Shown here one piece after another: positions 30,263 through 39,538 of a DNA stretch of 64,000 bases. Position 1 is the stretch's first letter. Each line of letters starts with the position of its first letter. The DNA is taken from the NCBI RefSeq assembly GCF_001642695.1, contig NZ_LWCC02000005.1, positions 3,952,860 through 4,016,859 on the forward strand, given 5' to 3'. Under the pieces are notes generated by a model, which saw only the letters and a program-made list of their open reading frames with translations, was not told the origin of the DNA and made no database searches. A program made the translations under genes and the position numbers. The DNA is from Streptomyces chilikensis. Lineage in GTDB: Bacteria > Actinomycetota > Actinomycetes > Streptomycetales > Streptomycetaceae.

Positions 30263-32239
30263 GTGTCAGACGTCCGTGTGATCATCCAACGCGATTCCGA
30301 GCGGGAAGAGCGCGTGGTGACGACGGGCACTACGGCCGCCGACCTCTTCGCCGGCGAGCGCTCGATCGTGGCCGCTCGCGTCGGGGGCGAGCTCAAGGAC
30401 CTCGCCTACGAGCTGAAGGACGGCGAGAGCGTCGAGGGCGTCGACATCTCCTCCGAGGACGGTCTGAACATCCTGCGCCACTCCACCGCGCACGTCATGG
30501 CGCAGGCCGTCCAGGAGCTCTTCCCGGAAGCCAAGCTGGGCATCGGCCCGCCGGTCAAGGACGGCTTCTACTACGACTTCGACGTCGAGAAGCCGTTCAC
30601 GCCCGAGGATCTCAAGGCCATCGAGAAGAAGATGCAGGAGATCCAGAAGCGCGGGCAGAAGTTCGCCCGTCGCGTGGTGACCGACGAGGCCGCCCGCGAG
30701 GAGCTCGCGGACGAGCCGTACAAGCTCGAGCTGATCGGCCTCAAGGGCTCGGCCTCCTCGGACGACGGCGCGGACGTCGAGGTGGGCGCCGGCGAGCTGA
30801 CCATCTACGACAACCTCGACGCCAAGACCGGCGAGCTGTGCTGGAAGGACCTCTGCCGCGGTCCCCACCTGCCGTCGACCCGTCTGATCCCGGCGTTCAA
30901 GCTGATGCGCAACGCGGCCGCGTACTGGCGGGGCAGCGAGAAGAACCCCATGCTGCAGCGCATCTACGGCACCGCCTGGCCGTCCAAGGACGAGCTGAAG
31001 CAGTACCTGGACTTCCTCGCCGAGGCGGAGAAGCGCGACCACCGCAAGCTGGGCAACGAGCTCGACCTGTTCTCGATCCCCGAGCAGATCGGCTCCGGCC
31101 TCGCCGTCTTCCACCCCAAGGGCGGCATCGTCCGCCGCGTGATGGAGGACTACTCGCGCCGCCGCCACGAGGAGGAGGGCTACGAGTTCGTCTACACCCC
31201 GCACGCGACGAAGGGGAAGCTCTTCGAGACCTCGGGCCACCTGGACTGGTACGCCGACGGCATGTACCCGCCCATGCAGCTCGACGAGGGCGTGGACTAC
31301 TACCTCAAGCCCATGAACTGCCCGATGCACAACCTGGTCTTCGACGCGCGCGGCCGGTCCTACCGCGAGTTGCCGCTGCGCCTCTTCGAGTTCGGGACGG
31401 TGTACCGGTACGAGAAGTCCGGCGTGGTGCACGGCCTCACCCGCGCCCGCGGCTTCACCCAGGACGACGCGCACATCTACTGCACCAAGGAGCAGATGGC
31501 GGAGGAGCTCGACAAGACGCTCACCTTCGTCCTGAACCTGCTGCGCGACTACGGCCTCACCGACTTCTACCTGGAGCTCTCCACCAAGGACCCCGAGAAG
31601 TTCGTCGGCTCCGACGAGGTGTGGGAGGAAGCCACCGAGACGCTGCGGCAGGTGGCCGAGAAGCAGGGTCTCCCGCTGGTGCCGGACCCGGGCGGCGCGG
31701 CCTTCTACGGCCCGAAGATCTCCGTCCAGGCGAAGGACGCGATCGGGCGGACCTGGCAGATGTCGACCGTGCAGCTCGACTTCAACCTGCCGGAGCGCTT
31801 CAACCTCGAGTACACCGCGGCCGACGGCACCAAGCAGCGGCCGGTGATGATCCACCGCGCGCTCTTCGGCTCCATCGAGCGGTTCTTCGCGGTGCTGCTG
31901 GAGCACTACGCGGGCGCGTTCCCGGCGTGGCTGGCCCCCGTGCAGGCGGTCGGCATCCCGATCGGCGACGCGCACGTGGAGTACCTCCAGGAGTTCGCCG
32001 CCGAGGCGAAGAAGAAGGGCCTGCGCGTGGAGGTCGACGCCTCCTCGGACCGCATGCAGAAGAAGATCCGCAACGCCCAGAAGATGAAGACCCCCTTCAT
32101 GATCATCGTGGGTGATGAGGACATGAACGCGGGGACGGTGTCGTTCCGGTACCGCGACGGTTCGCAGGAGAACGGCATCCCGCGTGACCAGGCGATCGCC
32201 AAGCTCGTCGACGTGGTGGAGCGCCGAGCGCAGGTGTGA
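30263..32239 (+). CDS. thrS: Threonyl-tRNA synthetase
   Basis: A 658-residue class II synthetase. Residues ~1-60 are the TGS domain, ~65-240 the editing/SAD domain ([16 protein letters not shown]), ~250-540 the catalytic core with zinc-binding NCPMHN, motif 2 [24 protein letters not shown] (split), and motif 3 near [11 protein letters not shown]; the last ~100 residues are the anticodon-binding domain. The length equals the usual Streptomyces protein. GTG 30263 follows AGGAGAG at 30252-30258. TAGGAT at about 30191 may be its -10. I found no T-box. A 16-bp hairpin ends the gene. Confidence 0.97.
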   Translation: MSDVRVIIQRDSEREERVVTTGTTAADLFAGERSIVAARVGGELKDLAYELKDGESVEGVDISSEDGLNILRHSTAHVMAQAVQELFPEAKLGIGPPVKDGFYYDFDVEKPFTPEDLKAIEKKMQEIQKRGQKFARRVVTDEAAREELADEPYKLELIGLKGSASSDDGADVEVGAGELTIYDNLDAKTGELCWKDLCRGPHLPSTRLIPAFKLMRNAAAYWRGSEKNPMLQRIYGTAWPSKDELKQYLDFLAEAEKRDHRKLGNELDLFSIPEQIGSGLAVFHPKGGIVRRVMEDYSRRRHEEEGYEFVYTPHATKGKLFETSGHLDWYADGMYPPMQLDEGVDYYLKPMNCPMHNLVFDARGRSYRELPLRLFEFGTVYRYEKSGVVHGLTRARGFTQDDAHIYCTKEQMAEELDKTLTFVLNLLRDYGLTDFYLELSTKDPEKFVGSDEVWEEATETLRQVAEKQGLPLVPDPGGAAFYGPKISVQAKDAIGRTWQMSTVQLDFNLPERFNLEYTAADGTKQRPVMIHRALFGSIERFFAVLLEHYAGAFPAWLAPVQAVGIPIGDAHVEYLQEFAAEAKKKGLRVEVDASSDRMQKKIRNAQKMKTPFMIIVGDEDMNAGTVSFRYRDGSQENGIPRDQAIAKLVDVVERRAQV

Positions 32240-32264
32240 CGCGCTCCCCGCGCCGCGGGGTTCC

Positions 32265-32297
32265 AGGCCCCCGGGAAGCTCAGCTTCCCGGGGGCCT
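32265..32297. terminator. Shared terminator of thrS and the K+ channel gene
   Basis: AGGCCCCCGGGAAGCT (32265-32280) pairs perfectly with AGCTTCCCGGGGGCCT (32282-32297). The right arm encodes the last five residues and stop of the convergent channel gene. Confidence 0.85.
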
Positions 32298-32930
32298 CCC
32301 GCGTTCCTCGGCCGTGGCGAAGACGGCCATCAGCCACGACGCGAAGGAGCCCGTCACCGCGCCGAGCAGGGCGAGGCCGCAGGCCATCAGGGCGACCGCG
32401 ACGGTCCGCCCCCCGGGCGTCACCGGGGCCACGTCGCCGTACCCGACCGTGGCCAGGGTGGCGCAGGTCCACCACACGGAGTCGCCGAAGGTGCGGATGG
32501 TGGCGCCGGGAGCGCCCCGTTCCTGCTGGTAGACGGCGAGCGCCCCGGCGAACCCGATCAGCAGCACGGACACCCCGGCGTAGAACATCACCCGTGCCTG
32601 CAGGGGGAACCGCGGCCGCCCGCGCCGCCGCACCACCGCCTCGTAGAACCGGACGATCCGCAGCGGCCGCAGCAGGGGGAGGAGCAGGACCAGCGTGTCC
32701 AGCCAGTGGGTGCGCACGAAGCGGGGGCCCTGGCCGCTGCGGCGCCAGCGGGCCGCGTAGTCGAGCGCGAAGAGCAGCCACACGGCGGCGATCACCGCGA
32801 GGGCGAGACCGTGCCACAGGTCGGGCAGCCCGCGGCTCAGGACGAGGAGGGCGTAGGCGGCGAGGAAGAGCAGCGAGGCCACGGCGAGCGGGATCTCCGC
32901 ACGGTCCTCACGGGGGTCACGGGTCTCCAT
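32280..32930 (-). CDS. Potassium channel family protein
   Basis: A 216-residue ion channel with four N-terminal hydrophobic segments (about 14-32, 42-58, 75-90 and a short basic LRPLRIVRFYEAVVRRR resembling S4), then S5 (about 115-134), pore helix and the K+ filter T-V-G-Y-G-D at 161-166, and S6 (about 178-200). This is a small Kv-like subunit without a C-terminal RCK or cNMP domain. ATG 32930 is chosen; CAGGCT 6 nt upstream may be a leaderless -10. Confidence 0.9.
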   Translation of the reverse strand: METRDPREDRAEIPLAVASLLFLAAYALLVLSRGLPDLWHGLALAVIAAVWLLFALDYAARWRRSGQGPRFVRTHWLDTLVLLLPLLRPLRIVRFYEAVVRRRGRPRFPLQARVMFYAGVSVLLIGFAGALAVYQQERGAPGATIRTFGDSVWWTCATLATVGYGDVAPVTPGGRTVAVALMACGLALLGAVTGSFASWLMAVFATAEERGRPPGS

Positions 32931-32995
32931 GGCGCCAGCCTGGCGGGCGGGCCGCCCCGTCGCCCCCGGCGACACGTTCCGTACGGGCGACGCCA

Positions 32996-33001
32996 TATGC
33001 T
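32996..33001 (+). promoter_or_regulatory. -10 box TATGCT for leaderless HIT gene
   Basis: TATGCT ends 7 nt before ATG 33009, with no ribosome site in the gap. Confidence 0.45.
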
Positions 33002-33008
33002 GCGTGGT

Positions 33009-33557
33009 ATGACCAGTGAGCCGGAGCTGCAGATCGGGGTGGGTTCGCCGGACGCCTTCCAGCGGCTGTGGACCCCCCACCGGATGGCCTACGTCCAGGG
33101 CGAGAACAAGCCCACCGGACCCGAGGCCGGCGACGGGTGTCCGTTCTGCTCGATCCCCGCCAAGTCCGACGAGGACGGTCTGGTGATCCGGCGCGGGACC
33201 CACGTCTACGCGGTGCTCAACCTGTACCCGTACAACGGGGGTCACCTGATGGTGGTGCCCTACCGGCACGTCGCCGACTACACCGGGCTGACCGCGGAGG
33301 AGACGGCGGAGCTGGGGGAGCTCACCAAGCAGGCGATGACGGCGCTGCGGCGCTGCTCCGGGGCGCACGGGTTCAACATCGGCATGAACCAGGGGACGGT
33401 CGCCGGGGCCGGCATCGCCGCGCACCTGCACCAGCACGTGGTGCCCCGCTGGGGCGGGGACACCAACTTCATGCCGGTCGTGGGGCACACCAAGGTGCTG
33501 CCGCAGCTGCTGGCCGACACCCGGGCGATGATCGCCGCGGCCTGGCCCTCCGCCTGA
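33009..33557 (+). CDS. HIT-domain nucleotide hydrolase/phosphorylase
   Basis: A 182-residue histidine-triad protein. The active-site motif is H-L-H-Q-H-V-V (His139, 141, 143); an upstream zinc pair C-P-F-C (44-47) and LNLYPYNGGHLMVVPYRHV complete the fold. It most resembles the actinobacterial Ap4A phosphorylase/hydrolase group. In mycobacteria the homologue heads the pgsA-patA-pimA cluster; here a membrane protein and an EF-G-like gene on the opposite strand are interposed. Confidence 0.9.
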   Translation: MTSEPELQIGVGSPDAFQRLWTPHRMAYVQGENKPTGPEAGDGCPFCSIPAKSDEDGLVIRRGTHVYAVLNLYPYNGGHLMVVPYRHVADYTGLTAEETAELGELTKQAMTALRRCSGAHGFNIGMNQGTVAGAGIAAHLHQHVVPRWGGDTNFMPVVGHTKVLPQLLADTRAMIAAAWPSA

Positions 33558-33572
33558 CGCCGCCCGGCGGGG

Positions 33573-35216
33573 CTACGCGTCGTAGGTGTCCGCCTTGCGC
33601 GGCGTCGGGTCCTGCACCGCTCCGCTGACCACGGACGAGCGCGCGCCGAACCTGTCGGTGGCGACGCCGTGCTCGCGCAGCACGCCGATCACCGCCTGGT
33701 GGACAGTGCGCAGCACCGGCGTGGCCACGCGCATGGCGTCGTCGGCCATGAACCGGTGGCGCCAGGGCTGCTCCGCCCAGGCGTGGCGCAGGCCGAACGG
33801 CTCCGGGAGGGTCAGGCTGCCGCCGAGCCAGTTGAGCTGCTTGGGGAACCAGGTCAGCGGGGCGCGGGCGGCGAGGCGCACCACCTCGTCGCTGTCGACC
33901 AGCGGGAGGGTGATGGTCCGCTTCTCCCAGGGCTTGAACGCCTTGTCGACGGTCCTCTCCTTGGCCGCGGGCTTGGAGTTGAACAGGCCGTGCACCGGCC
34001 CGAGCGCGTGCCCGGTGACCTCGATGCGCAGCGTCTGGTAGAGCACGGTGACCGTCACCAGCATGGTGAGGACCAACTGCCCGTCCCAGAGGACCCACTG
34101 GACGCCCAGGTAGTGGCGGTCGCCGCTGCCGAACTGCTGACGGTTGCAGATCTGCTGTATGGCGTGCGACTTGTAGCGGAAGTTGTCGACGTCGGTGCCG
34201 TCGGGCCGGGCGACGGAGTCCGCGCCCTCGCCGACGGGGGAGACGATCCAGTGCTCCACGGAGGGCTTGGGGATGCCCTCGGTGGGCACGGGGGTGCGCT
34301 CCATCAGGGAGAGCTTGGCGTGGATGGCGCGGACCACGTCCCAGCTGCGGAAGGCGTAGATCTCCTTGCCCTCCTCGGCGGGTTCGAGGTCCTCGGCCAT
34401 CTGCCAGCTGCCCCAGCGGGTCCCCATCCCGAGGACGCCCTTGGGGCCGGCGTAGAAGGTGATGTTGGACTGCTGCTCGGCGCCGAGCCGGTTGAGGCTC
34501 TGGCGGAGCTGGTCGGCCGACCCGTCGGGGGTGGAGGGCACCGCCTCGGGGACCTTGGCGCCGATGCTGCTGCCGGAGAGCAGGCTCGCCCAGCGGTCGC
34601 GTAGGTCCTTGGCGGTGGCCTCGCAGATCCGCTTGGCGACCACCCAGCCGACCACCGGGGCGATCACCGCGCCGCGCGCGTACCAGCCCCAGAAGCCGCC
34701 GAAGGGCATCTGGACGAAGAAGACCACGGCGAGCAGGCCGAAGGCGGTCAGCAGCACGGTGCCCATGCCGGAGGTCCTGCGGTTCTCCGCCTTGGCGAGG
34801 GTGGCGCGGATCTGGAAGACCAGCAGCCAGGCCAGCAGGCCGGGCAGGAAGAGCACCCCGCAGAGCAGCATCACGGCGGTGAGCCGGATGTCGCGGGTGC
34901 GGCGCAGGCCGTTGGCGGCCAGGCAGTGCACGACCACGGTCTGCGGGTCCATGCCGAAGGACTGGACGACCGGACCGCGGCCGGGCGCGAGGAGCCGGTC
35001 GACCACGGCGCGGGAGAAGGCCTCGCCGAGGTTGGGGCGGAAGATCCTCGCCCAGCTCTTGCCGGGGTTGACCTTCGACCGGTGCCACTCGTTGTCGGCG
35101 TCGAGTATCTTCTCGACCGGGTCGTCCCGGTAGGCCGCGGAGGCCAGCGCGAAGGTGGCCTTCTGCCCCTCGCCGCCGGCCGCCGGCACCATCGGCCCGA
35201 ATGCGTCGCTCGACAC
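33573..35216 (-). CDS. Large membrane protein, unknown function
   Basis: A 547-residue protein. A ~110-residue soluble start (ending SFGMDPQTVVVHCLAANGL) is followed by two close transmembrane pairs (about 112-135, 155-175, 180-198) and a large soluble part containing FYAGPKGVLGMGTRWGSW, then another hydrophobic pair near 370-395 and a C-terminal domain. I recognise no catalytic motif. GTG 35216 is chosen because residues upstream are Arg-rich and not protein-like. It converges on the HIT gene with 15 bp between. Confidence 0.72.
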   Translation of the reverse strand: MSSDAFGPMVPAAGGEGQKATFALASAAYRDDPVEKILDADNEWHRSKVNPGKSWARIFRPNLGEAFSRAVVDRLLAPGRGPVVQSFGMDPQTVVVHCLAANGLRRTRDIRLTAVMLLCGVLFLPGLLAWLLVFQIRATLAKAENRRTSGMGTVLLTAFGLLAVVFFVQMPFGGFWGWYARGAVIAPVVGWVVAKRICEATAKDLRDRWASLLSGSSIGAKVPEAVPSTPDGSADQLRQSLNRLGAEQQSNITFYAGPKGVLGMGTRWGSWQMAEDLEPAEEGKEIYAFRSWDVVRAIHAKLSLMERTPVPTEGIPKPSVEHWIVSPVGEGADSVARPDGTDVDNFRYKSHAIQQICNRQQFGSGDRHYLGVQWVLWDGQLVLTMLVTVTVLYQTLRIEVTGHALGPVHGLFNSKPAAKERTVDKAFKPWEKRTITLPLVDSDEVVRLAARAPLTWFPKQLNWLGGSLTLPEPFGLRHAWAEQPWRHRFMADDAMRVATPVLRTVHQAVIGVLREHGVATDRFGARSSVVSGAVQDPTPRKADTYDA

Positions 35217-35396
35217 GGTTGTTTCCGCCCCCCTGCCGCGGCGCTCCCGCGGCGGTGTGTCCTGGCCTGCCCGCACGACCGGAGGCCGGTTCGTCAGCCT
35301 ATCGGCCCGGTGACGGGCCCGGTGGTCCCTCGGCGGAATCGTCCGCCCGGGACCGGCCGGTCCGGGTCCGGTCGCGCACTACACAGACTGCCCAGG

Positions 35397-35419
35397 ACGG
35401 GGGTGTGGTCAACCCCCGT
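35397..35419 (-). terminator. Hairpin downstream of the EF-G-like gene
   Basis: ACGGGGGT and ACCCCCGT with a 7-nt loop, 64 bp past the stop on the minus strand. Confidence 0.5.
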
Positions 35420-35431
35420 TCCGGATCGCAC

Positions 35432-35477
35432 TGTTGCGGCGGGTCAGGGCCGCGTGTTGCGGCGGGTCAGGGCCGCG
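35432..35477. repeat. 23-bp exact tandem duplication
   Basis: TGTTGCGGCGGGTCAGGGCC followed by GCG is present twice head to tail (35432-35454, 35455-35477), ending 6 bp before the stop of the EF-G-like gene. Confidence 0.92.
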
Positions 35478-35482
35478 GGGGA

Positions 35483-37681
35483 TCAGGCGGGCGCGGTCTC
35501 CTTCTCGCGCAGCCGCCGCACGACGTGCTCGGGAGCGGGCTCGTGGCGCAGGTACCGGCGGCTGAACCCGGCCGTGCCGTGGGAGAGGGAGCGCAGCTCC
35601 ACGGCGTAGCGCTCGATCTCCAGCTCGGGGATCTCGGCGCGGACCAGGACCCGGCCGCCCTCGGTCTGCTCGGTGCCCAGCACCCGGCCGCGCCGGGAGG
35701 ACAGGTCGCTCATCACGGCGCCCACGTACGCGTCGCCGATCAGCACGGTCACCTCGGCCACCGGTTCCAGGACGTGGATCCGCGCGTCGGCGGCGGCCTC
35801 CCGCAGGGCGAGCGCGCCGGCGGTCTGGAAGGCGGCGTCGGAGGAGTCCACCGAGTGGGACTTGCCGTCGAGGAGGGTGACGCGCACGTCGGTCAGCGGG
35901 CGCCCGGATCCGATCCCCCGGGCGGCCTGGGCGCGGACCCCCTTCTCCACGGAGGGGACGAACTGCCGGGGGACCGCGCCGCCCACCACCTGGTCGACGA
36001 ACTCGACGCCGGAGCCCGCGGGCAGCGGTTCGACCCGGATCTCGCAGATGCCGAACTGGCCGTGTCCGCCGGACTGCTTGACGTGCCTGCCGCGTCCGGA
36101 GGCCGGTGCGGCGAAGGTCTCGCGCAGTGCCACCCGGTGCGGGACGACGTCGACCCGGACTCCGTAGCGGGTGCGCAGGCGCTCCAGGGCGACCTCGGCG
36201 TGGGCCTCGCCCAGGCACCACAGCACGACCTGGCCGGTGTCCCGGTCGTGCTCCAGCCGCATGGTGGGGTCCTCGCCGACGAGGCGGGACAGGCCCTCGG
36301 AGAGCCGGTCCTCGTCCGCCTTGGAGTGGGCCTCCACGGCGAGCGGGAGCAGCGGGTCGGGCAGGGCCCAGGGCTTCATCAGCAGCGGGTCGTCCTTGGC
36401 GGACAGGGTGTCGCCGGTCTCGGCGCGGGAGAGCTTGGCGACGCAGACCAGGTCGCCCGCCACGGCGTGGGTCACCGGGCGCTGCTGCTTGCCGAAGGGG
36501 CTGGTCAGGGCGGAGACGCGTTCGTCGGTGTCGTGGTCCTCGTGTCCCCGGTCGGCCAGGCCGTGCCCCGAGACGTGGACGACCGTGTCGGGGCGCAGCG
36601 TGCCGGAGAAGACGCGGACCAGGGACATCCGGCCGACGTAGGGGTCGGACGCGGTCCTGACGACCTCCGCCAGCAGCGGCCCGGAGGGGTCGCCGAGCCG
36701 CAGGTCGCGGGGCGTGCCGTCGAGGGAGGTGACCACGGGCGCGTGGCGTTCGGGCGGGGTGGGGCAGCCGCGGGTGACCAGGTCGAGGAGTTCGACCGTG
36801 CCCAGCCCCTGGCGGGCGCCGGGCGGGGCGGGCGCGGCGCACAGGACGGGGTGGAAGGAGGCGCGGGAGACGGCCTTCTCCAGGTCCTCGACCAGGGCGC
36901 CGGGGTCGAGGGCCCCGCCGCCGATGTAGCGGTCCATGAGGGCCTCGTCCTCGCTCCCGGCGATGATGCCCTCGACCAGCCGGTCACGGGCCTCCTCGAT
37001 CAGCGGGATCCGGTCCGCGTCGGGGTCGTGCTCGACGCGTTCGCCGGAGGAGTAGTCGAAGAGCTTCTTGGTGAGCAGGCCGATCAGCCCGGTCACCGGT
37101 GCCTGCCCGTCGGGTCCCGCAGGCCCGCGCAACGGCAGGTAGAGGGGGAGGACGGCGTCGGGGTCGTCGCCGCCGAACGCCTCGGCGCACAGCCGGGTCA
37201 TCTCCTCCACGCCGGTGCGGGCCGACTCGAGGTGCGTGACGACGATGGCGCGGGGCATGCCGACGGCCGCGCACTCGTCCCACATCGCGCGCGTGGCGCC
37301 GTCCACGCCGTCGGACGCCGAGACGACGAACAGGGCCGCGTCCGCGGCGCGCAGGCCGGCCCTGAGCTCTCCCACGAAGTCGGCGTAGCCGGGGGTGTCC
37401 AGCAGGTTGATCTTGAAGCCGTCCCAGGTGAGCGGCACCAGGGAGAGCTGCACCGAGCGGTGCCGGCGCTGTTCGATCTCGTCGTGGTCGGAGACGGTGC
37501 CGCCGTCCTCGACCCGGCCCGCCCGGTTGACCGCGCCGGCGGTCTGGGCGAGGGCCTCGACCAGCGTGGTCTTGCCCGATCCGGTGGGGCCGACCAGCAC
37601 CACGTTCCGGATGGAGCCGGGGCGGTCGGCCGTCGCCGCCCCTCCGGCGGCTCCGGGGTGATGGCTGTTCCTGTCGCCCAT
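35483..37681 (-). CDS. EF-G-like translational GTPase (EF-G2) with degenerate G motifs
   Basis: A 732-residue protein with the five EF-G domains, including domain IV/V features (SGGHGQFGICEIRVEPL and the late RGRVLGTEQ). G1 is GPTGSGKTT (31-39) instead of GHxDxGKT; G3 DTPGYADF is normal; G4, canonically NKxD, reads T-H-L-E (149-152); switch I is RHRSVQLS instead of RGITI. It is therefore a paralogue of FusA with probably altered or no ribosome-dependent GTPase activity, as reported for some actinobacterial EF-G2 proteins. GGAGGG precedes ATG 37681. Confidence 0.9.
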   Translation of the reverse strand: MGDRNSHHPGAAGGAATADRPGSIRNVVLVGPTGSGKTTLVEALAQTAGAVNRAGRVEDGGTVSDHDEIEQRRHRSVQLSLVPLTWDGFKINLLDTPGYADFVGELRAGLRAADAALFVVSASDGVDGATRAMWDECAAVGMPRAIVVTHLESARTGVEEMTRLCAEAFGGDDPDAVLPLYLPLRGPAGPDGQAPVTGLIGLLTKKLFDYSSGERVEHDPDADRIPLIEEARDRLVEGIIAGSEDEALMDRYIGGGALDPGALVEDLEKAVSRASFHPVLCAAPAPPGARQGLGTVELLDLVTRGCPTPPERHAPVVTSLDGTPRDLRLGDPSGPLLAEVVRTASDPYVGRMSLVRVFSGTLRPDTVVHVSGHGLADRGHEDHDTDERVSALTSPFGKQQRPVTHAVAGDLVCVAKLSRAETGDTLSAKDDPLLMKPWALPDPLLPLAVEAHSKADEDRLSEGLSRLVGEDPTMRLEHDRDTGQVVLWCLGEAHAEVALERLRTRYGVRVDVVPHRVALRETFAAPASGRGRHVKQSGGHGQFGICEIRVEPLPAGSGVEFVDQVVGGAVPRQFVPSVEKGVRAQAARGIGSGRPLTDVRVTLLDGKSHSVDSSDAAFQTAGALALREAAADARIHVLEPVAEVTVLIGDAYVGAVMSDLSSRRGRVLGTEQTEGGRVLVRAEIPELEIERYAVELRSLSHGTAGFSRRYLRHEPAPEHVVRRLREKETAPA

Positions 37682-37913
37682 GGTCCTGCCCTCCCGCACA
37701 CGGTGGGATCGCTGGTGGCGCGGACGCACGGTCCCGAGGGCCGCCGCGGCGGCGCGAGGCGCGCGCCCGCGGTTCCCTTCGAGCTTCGCACCGTCGCCGG
37801 GACTCGTCCATCCGGGGGACGGCCGCCCCCGCGTCACCTGTCCGTGAGAAGGCCGTGGCCGGGCCGTGACCTGACCAGAGGGTGCCCCTCCTTCGGGGCG
37901 GGGAGCGCGTGGC

Positions 37914-37919
37914 TACGAT
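37914..37919 (+). promoter_or_regulatory. Candidate -10 (TACGAT) of the PIM operon
   Basis: GGCTACGATGG is the best TANNNT match upstream of pgsA, 51 bp before its ATG. The divergent 289-bp region otherwise shows only a short GCCCC/GGGGC hairpin (37884-37899). Confidence 0.4.
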
Positions 37920-37970
37920 GGGCCGGGCCGGTGGCCAGCAGGGGCGGCCGCCACGACCCTCGGGAAGGCC

Positions 37971-38615
37971 ATGCTGAACAAGTACGCGCGTGCATTCTTC
38001 ACGCGTGTTCTCACACCGTTCGCCGCGTTTCTCATCCGCCACGGCGTCAGCCCCGACACGGTCACCGTGCTGGGAACCGCCGGAGTGGTCGCGGGCGCGC
38101 TGGTCCTCTTCCCGGTGGGCGAGTTCTTCTGGGGCACGATCGTCATCACCCTGTTCGTGTTCTCGGACCTGGTGGACGGCAACATGGCCCGGCAGCTCGG
38201 CCGTTCCAGCCGCTGGGGCGCCTTCCTCGACTCCACGCTGGACCGGGTCGCCGACGGCGCGGTCTTCGGCGGCATCGCCCTCTGGTACGCGGGCGGCGGC
38301 GACAGCGTGACGCTGTGCGCGGTGGCGATCTTCTGCCTGGCCAGCGGCCAGGTGGTCTCGTACACCAAGGCGCGCGGCGAGTCGATCGGCCTGCCGGTCG
38401 CGGTCAACGGGCTGGTGGAGCGTGCCGAGCGGCTGGTGGTCACGCTGGTGGCGGCCGGGCTCGCGGGGCTGCACGCCTTCGGGGTGCCGGGCGTCGACGT
38501 GCTGCTCCCGGTCGCGCTGTGGATCGTCGCCGTGGGCAGCCTGGTCACGCTGGCGCAGCGGGTGGTCACGGTGCGCCGGGAGGCCGCCGAGGCGGATGCC
38601 GGGACCGTCTCGTGA
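37971..38615 (+). CDS. pgsA: Phosphatidylinositol phosphate synthase (CDP-alcohol phosphotransferase)
   Basis: A 214-residue membrane enzyme with six predicted helices. The complete family signature D-x2-D-G-x2-A-R-x8-G-x3-D-x3-D is present (D66, D69, G70, A73-R74, G83, D87, D91). At the head of a PIM operon it most likely joins CDP-diacylglycerol and inositol-1-phosphate to give phosphatidylinositol phosphate. The next gene starts in its stop codon (GTGA). Confidence 0.92.
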   Translation: MLNKYARAFFTRVLTPFAAFLIRHGVSPDTVTVLGTAGVVAGALVLFPVGEFFWGTIVITLFVFSDLVDGNMARQLGRSSRWGAFLDSTLDRVADGAVFGGIALWYAGGGDSVTLCAVAIFCLASGQVVSYTKARGESIGLPVAVNGLVERAERLVVTLVAAGLAGLHAFGVPGVDVLLPVALWIVAVGSLVTLAQRVVTVRREAAEADAGTVS

Positions 38616-39538
38616 GCGGGCCGAAGGACAAGCTCGCCGCATCCCTCTACGGGCTCGGCTGGGCCACCGTGAAGAAGCTTCCCGAGCCGGCGGCCGTGCG
38701 CCTCGGCCGGACGATCGCCGACACCGCGTGGCGCCGGCGCGGCGCGGGCGTGCTGCGCCTGGAGCGGAACCTGGCCCGGGTGGTGCCCGACGCCACGCCG
38801 GAGCGGCTCGCCGAGCTGTCCCGGGCGGGCATGCGGTCCTACCTGCGGTACTGGATGGAGTCGTTCCGGCTGCCCTCCTGGAGCAGGGAGCGGATCGCCT
38901 CCGGGGTGGAGATGAGGGACGAGGACGTCCGCCTGCTCACCGACACCCTCGCCGCCGGGCGCGGGGTGGTACTCGCGCTGCCGCACATGGGCAACTGGGA
39001 CCTGGCCGGAGCCTGGGTCACCACCCACCTGGGCATCCCGTTCACCACCGTCGCCGAGCGCCTGAAGCCCGAGACGCTCTACGACCGGTTCGTCGCCTAC
39101 CGCGAGGGCCTGGGCATGGAGGTGCTGCCGCACGACGGCGGCTCCGCCTTCGGGGCGCTGGCGCGGCGGCTGCGCAAGGGCGGCCTGGTCTGCCTGGTCG
39201 CCGACCGCGACCTGTCCGCCTCCGGGGTGGAGGTCGACTTCTTCGGCGAGAGGGCGCGGATGCCGGCCGGGCCGGCGCTGCTCGCCCAGCAGACCGGGGC
39301 GCTGCTGCTCCCGGCGACGCTCTGGTTCGACGACACCCCGGTGATGAAGGCGCGCCTCCACCCGCCGGTGGAGGTGCCCGCGGGCGGGACGCGGCCCGAG
39401 AGGTCCGCCGTGATGACGCAGCGCCTCGCCGACGCCTTCGCGTCCGGCATCGCCGAGCACCCGGAGGACTGGCACATGCTGCAGAGGCTGTGGCCCGCCG
39501 ATCTGGACGACCGGCGGGGCGAGGGGGAGAGTGCATGA
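38612..39538 (+). CDS. patA: Phosphatidylinositol mannoside acyltransferase
   Basis: A 308-residue membrane-associated LpxL/HtrB-type acyltransferase. The catalytic H-x4-D is HMGNWD (His125, Asp130), followed by VADRDLSASGVEVDFFG. By context it adds a fatty acid to PIM intermediates on the cytoplasmic face. The GTG start overlaps pgsA, and its stop overlaps the pimA ATG (ATGA). Confidence 0.92.
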   Translation: MSGPKDKLAASLYGLGWATVKKLPEPAAVRLGRTIADTAWRRRGAGVLRLERNLARVVPDATPERLAELSRAGMRSYLRYWMESFRLPSWSRERIASGVEMRDEDVRLLTDTLAAGRGVVLALPHMGNWDLAGAWVTTHLGIPFTTVAERLKPETLYDRFVAYREGLGMEVLPHDGGSAFGALARRLRKGGLVCLVADRDLSASGVEVDFFGERARMPAGPALLAQQTGALLLPATLWFDDTPVMKARLHPPVEVPAGGTRPERSAVMTQRLADAFASGIAEHPEDWHMLQRLWPADLDDRRGEGESA

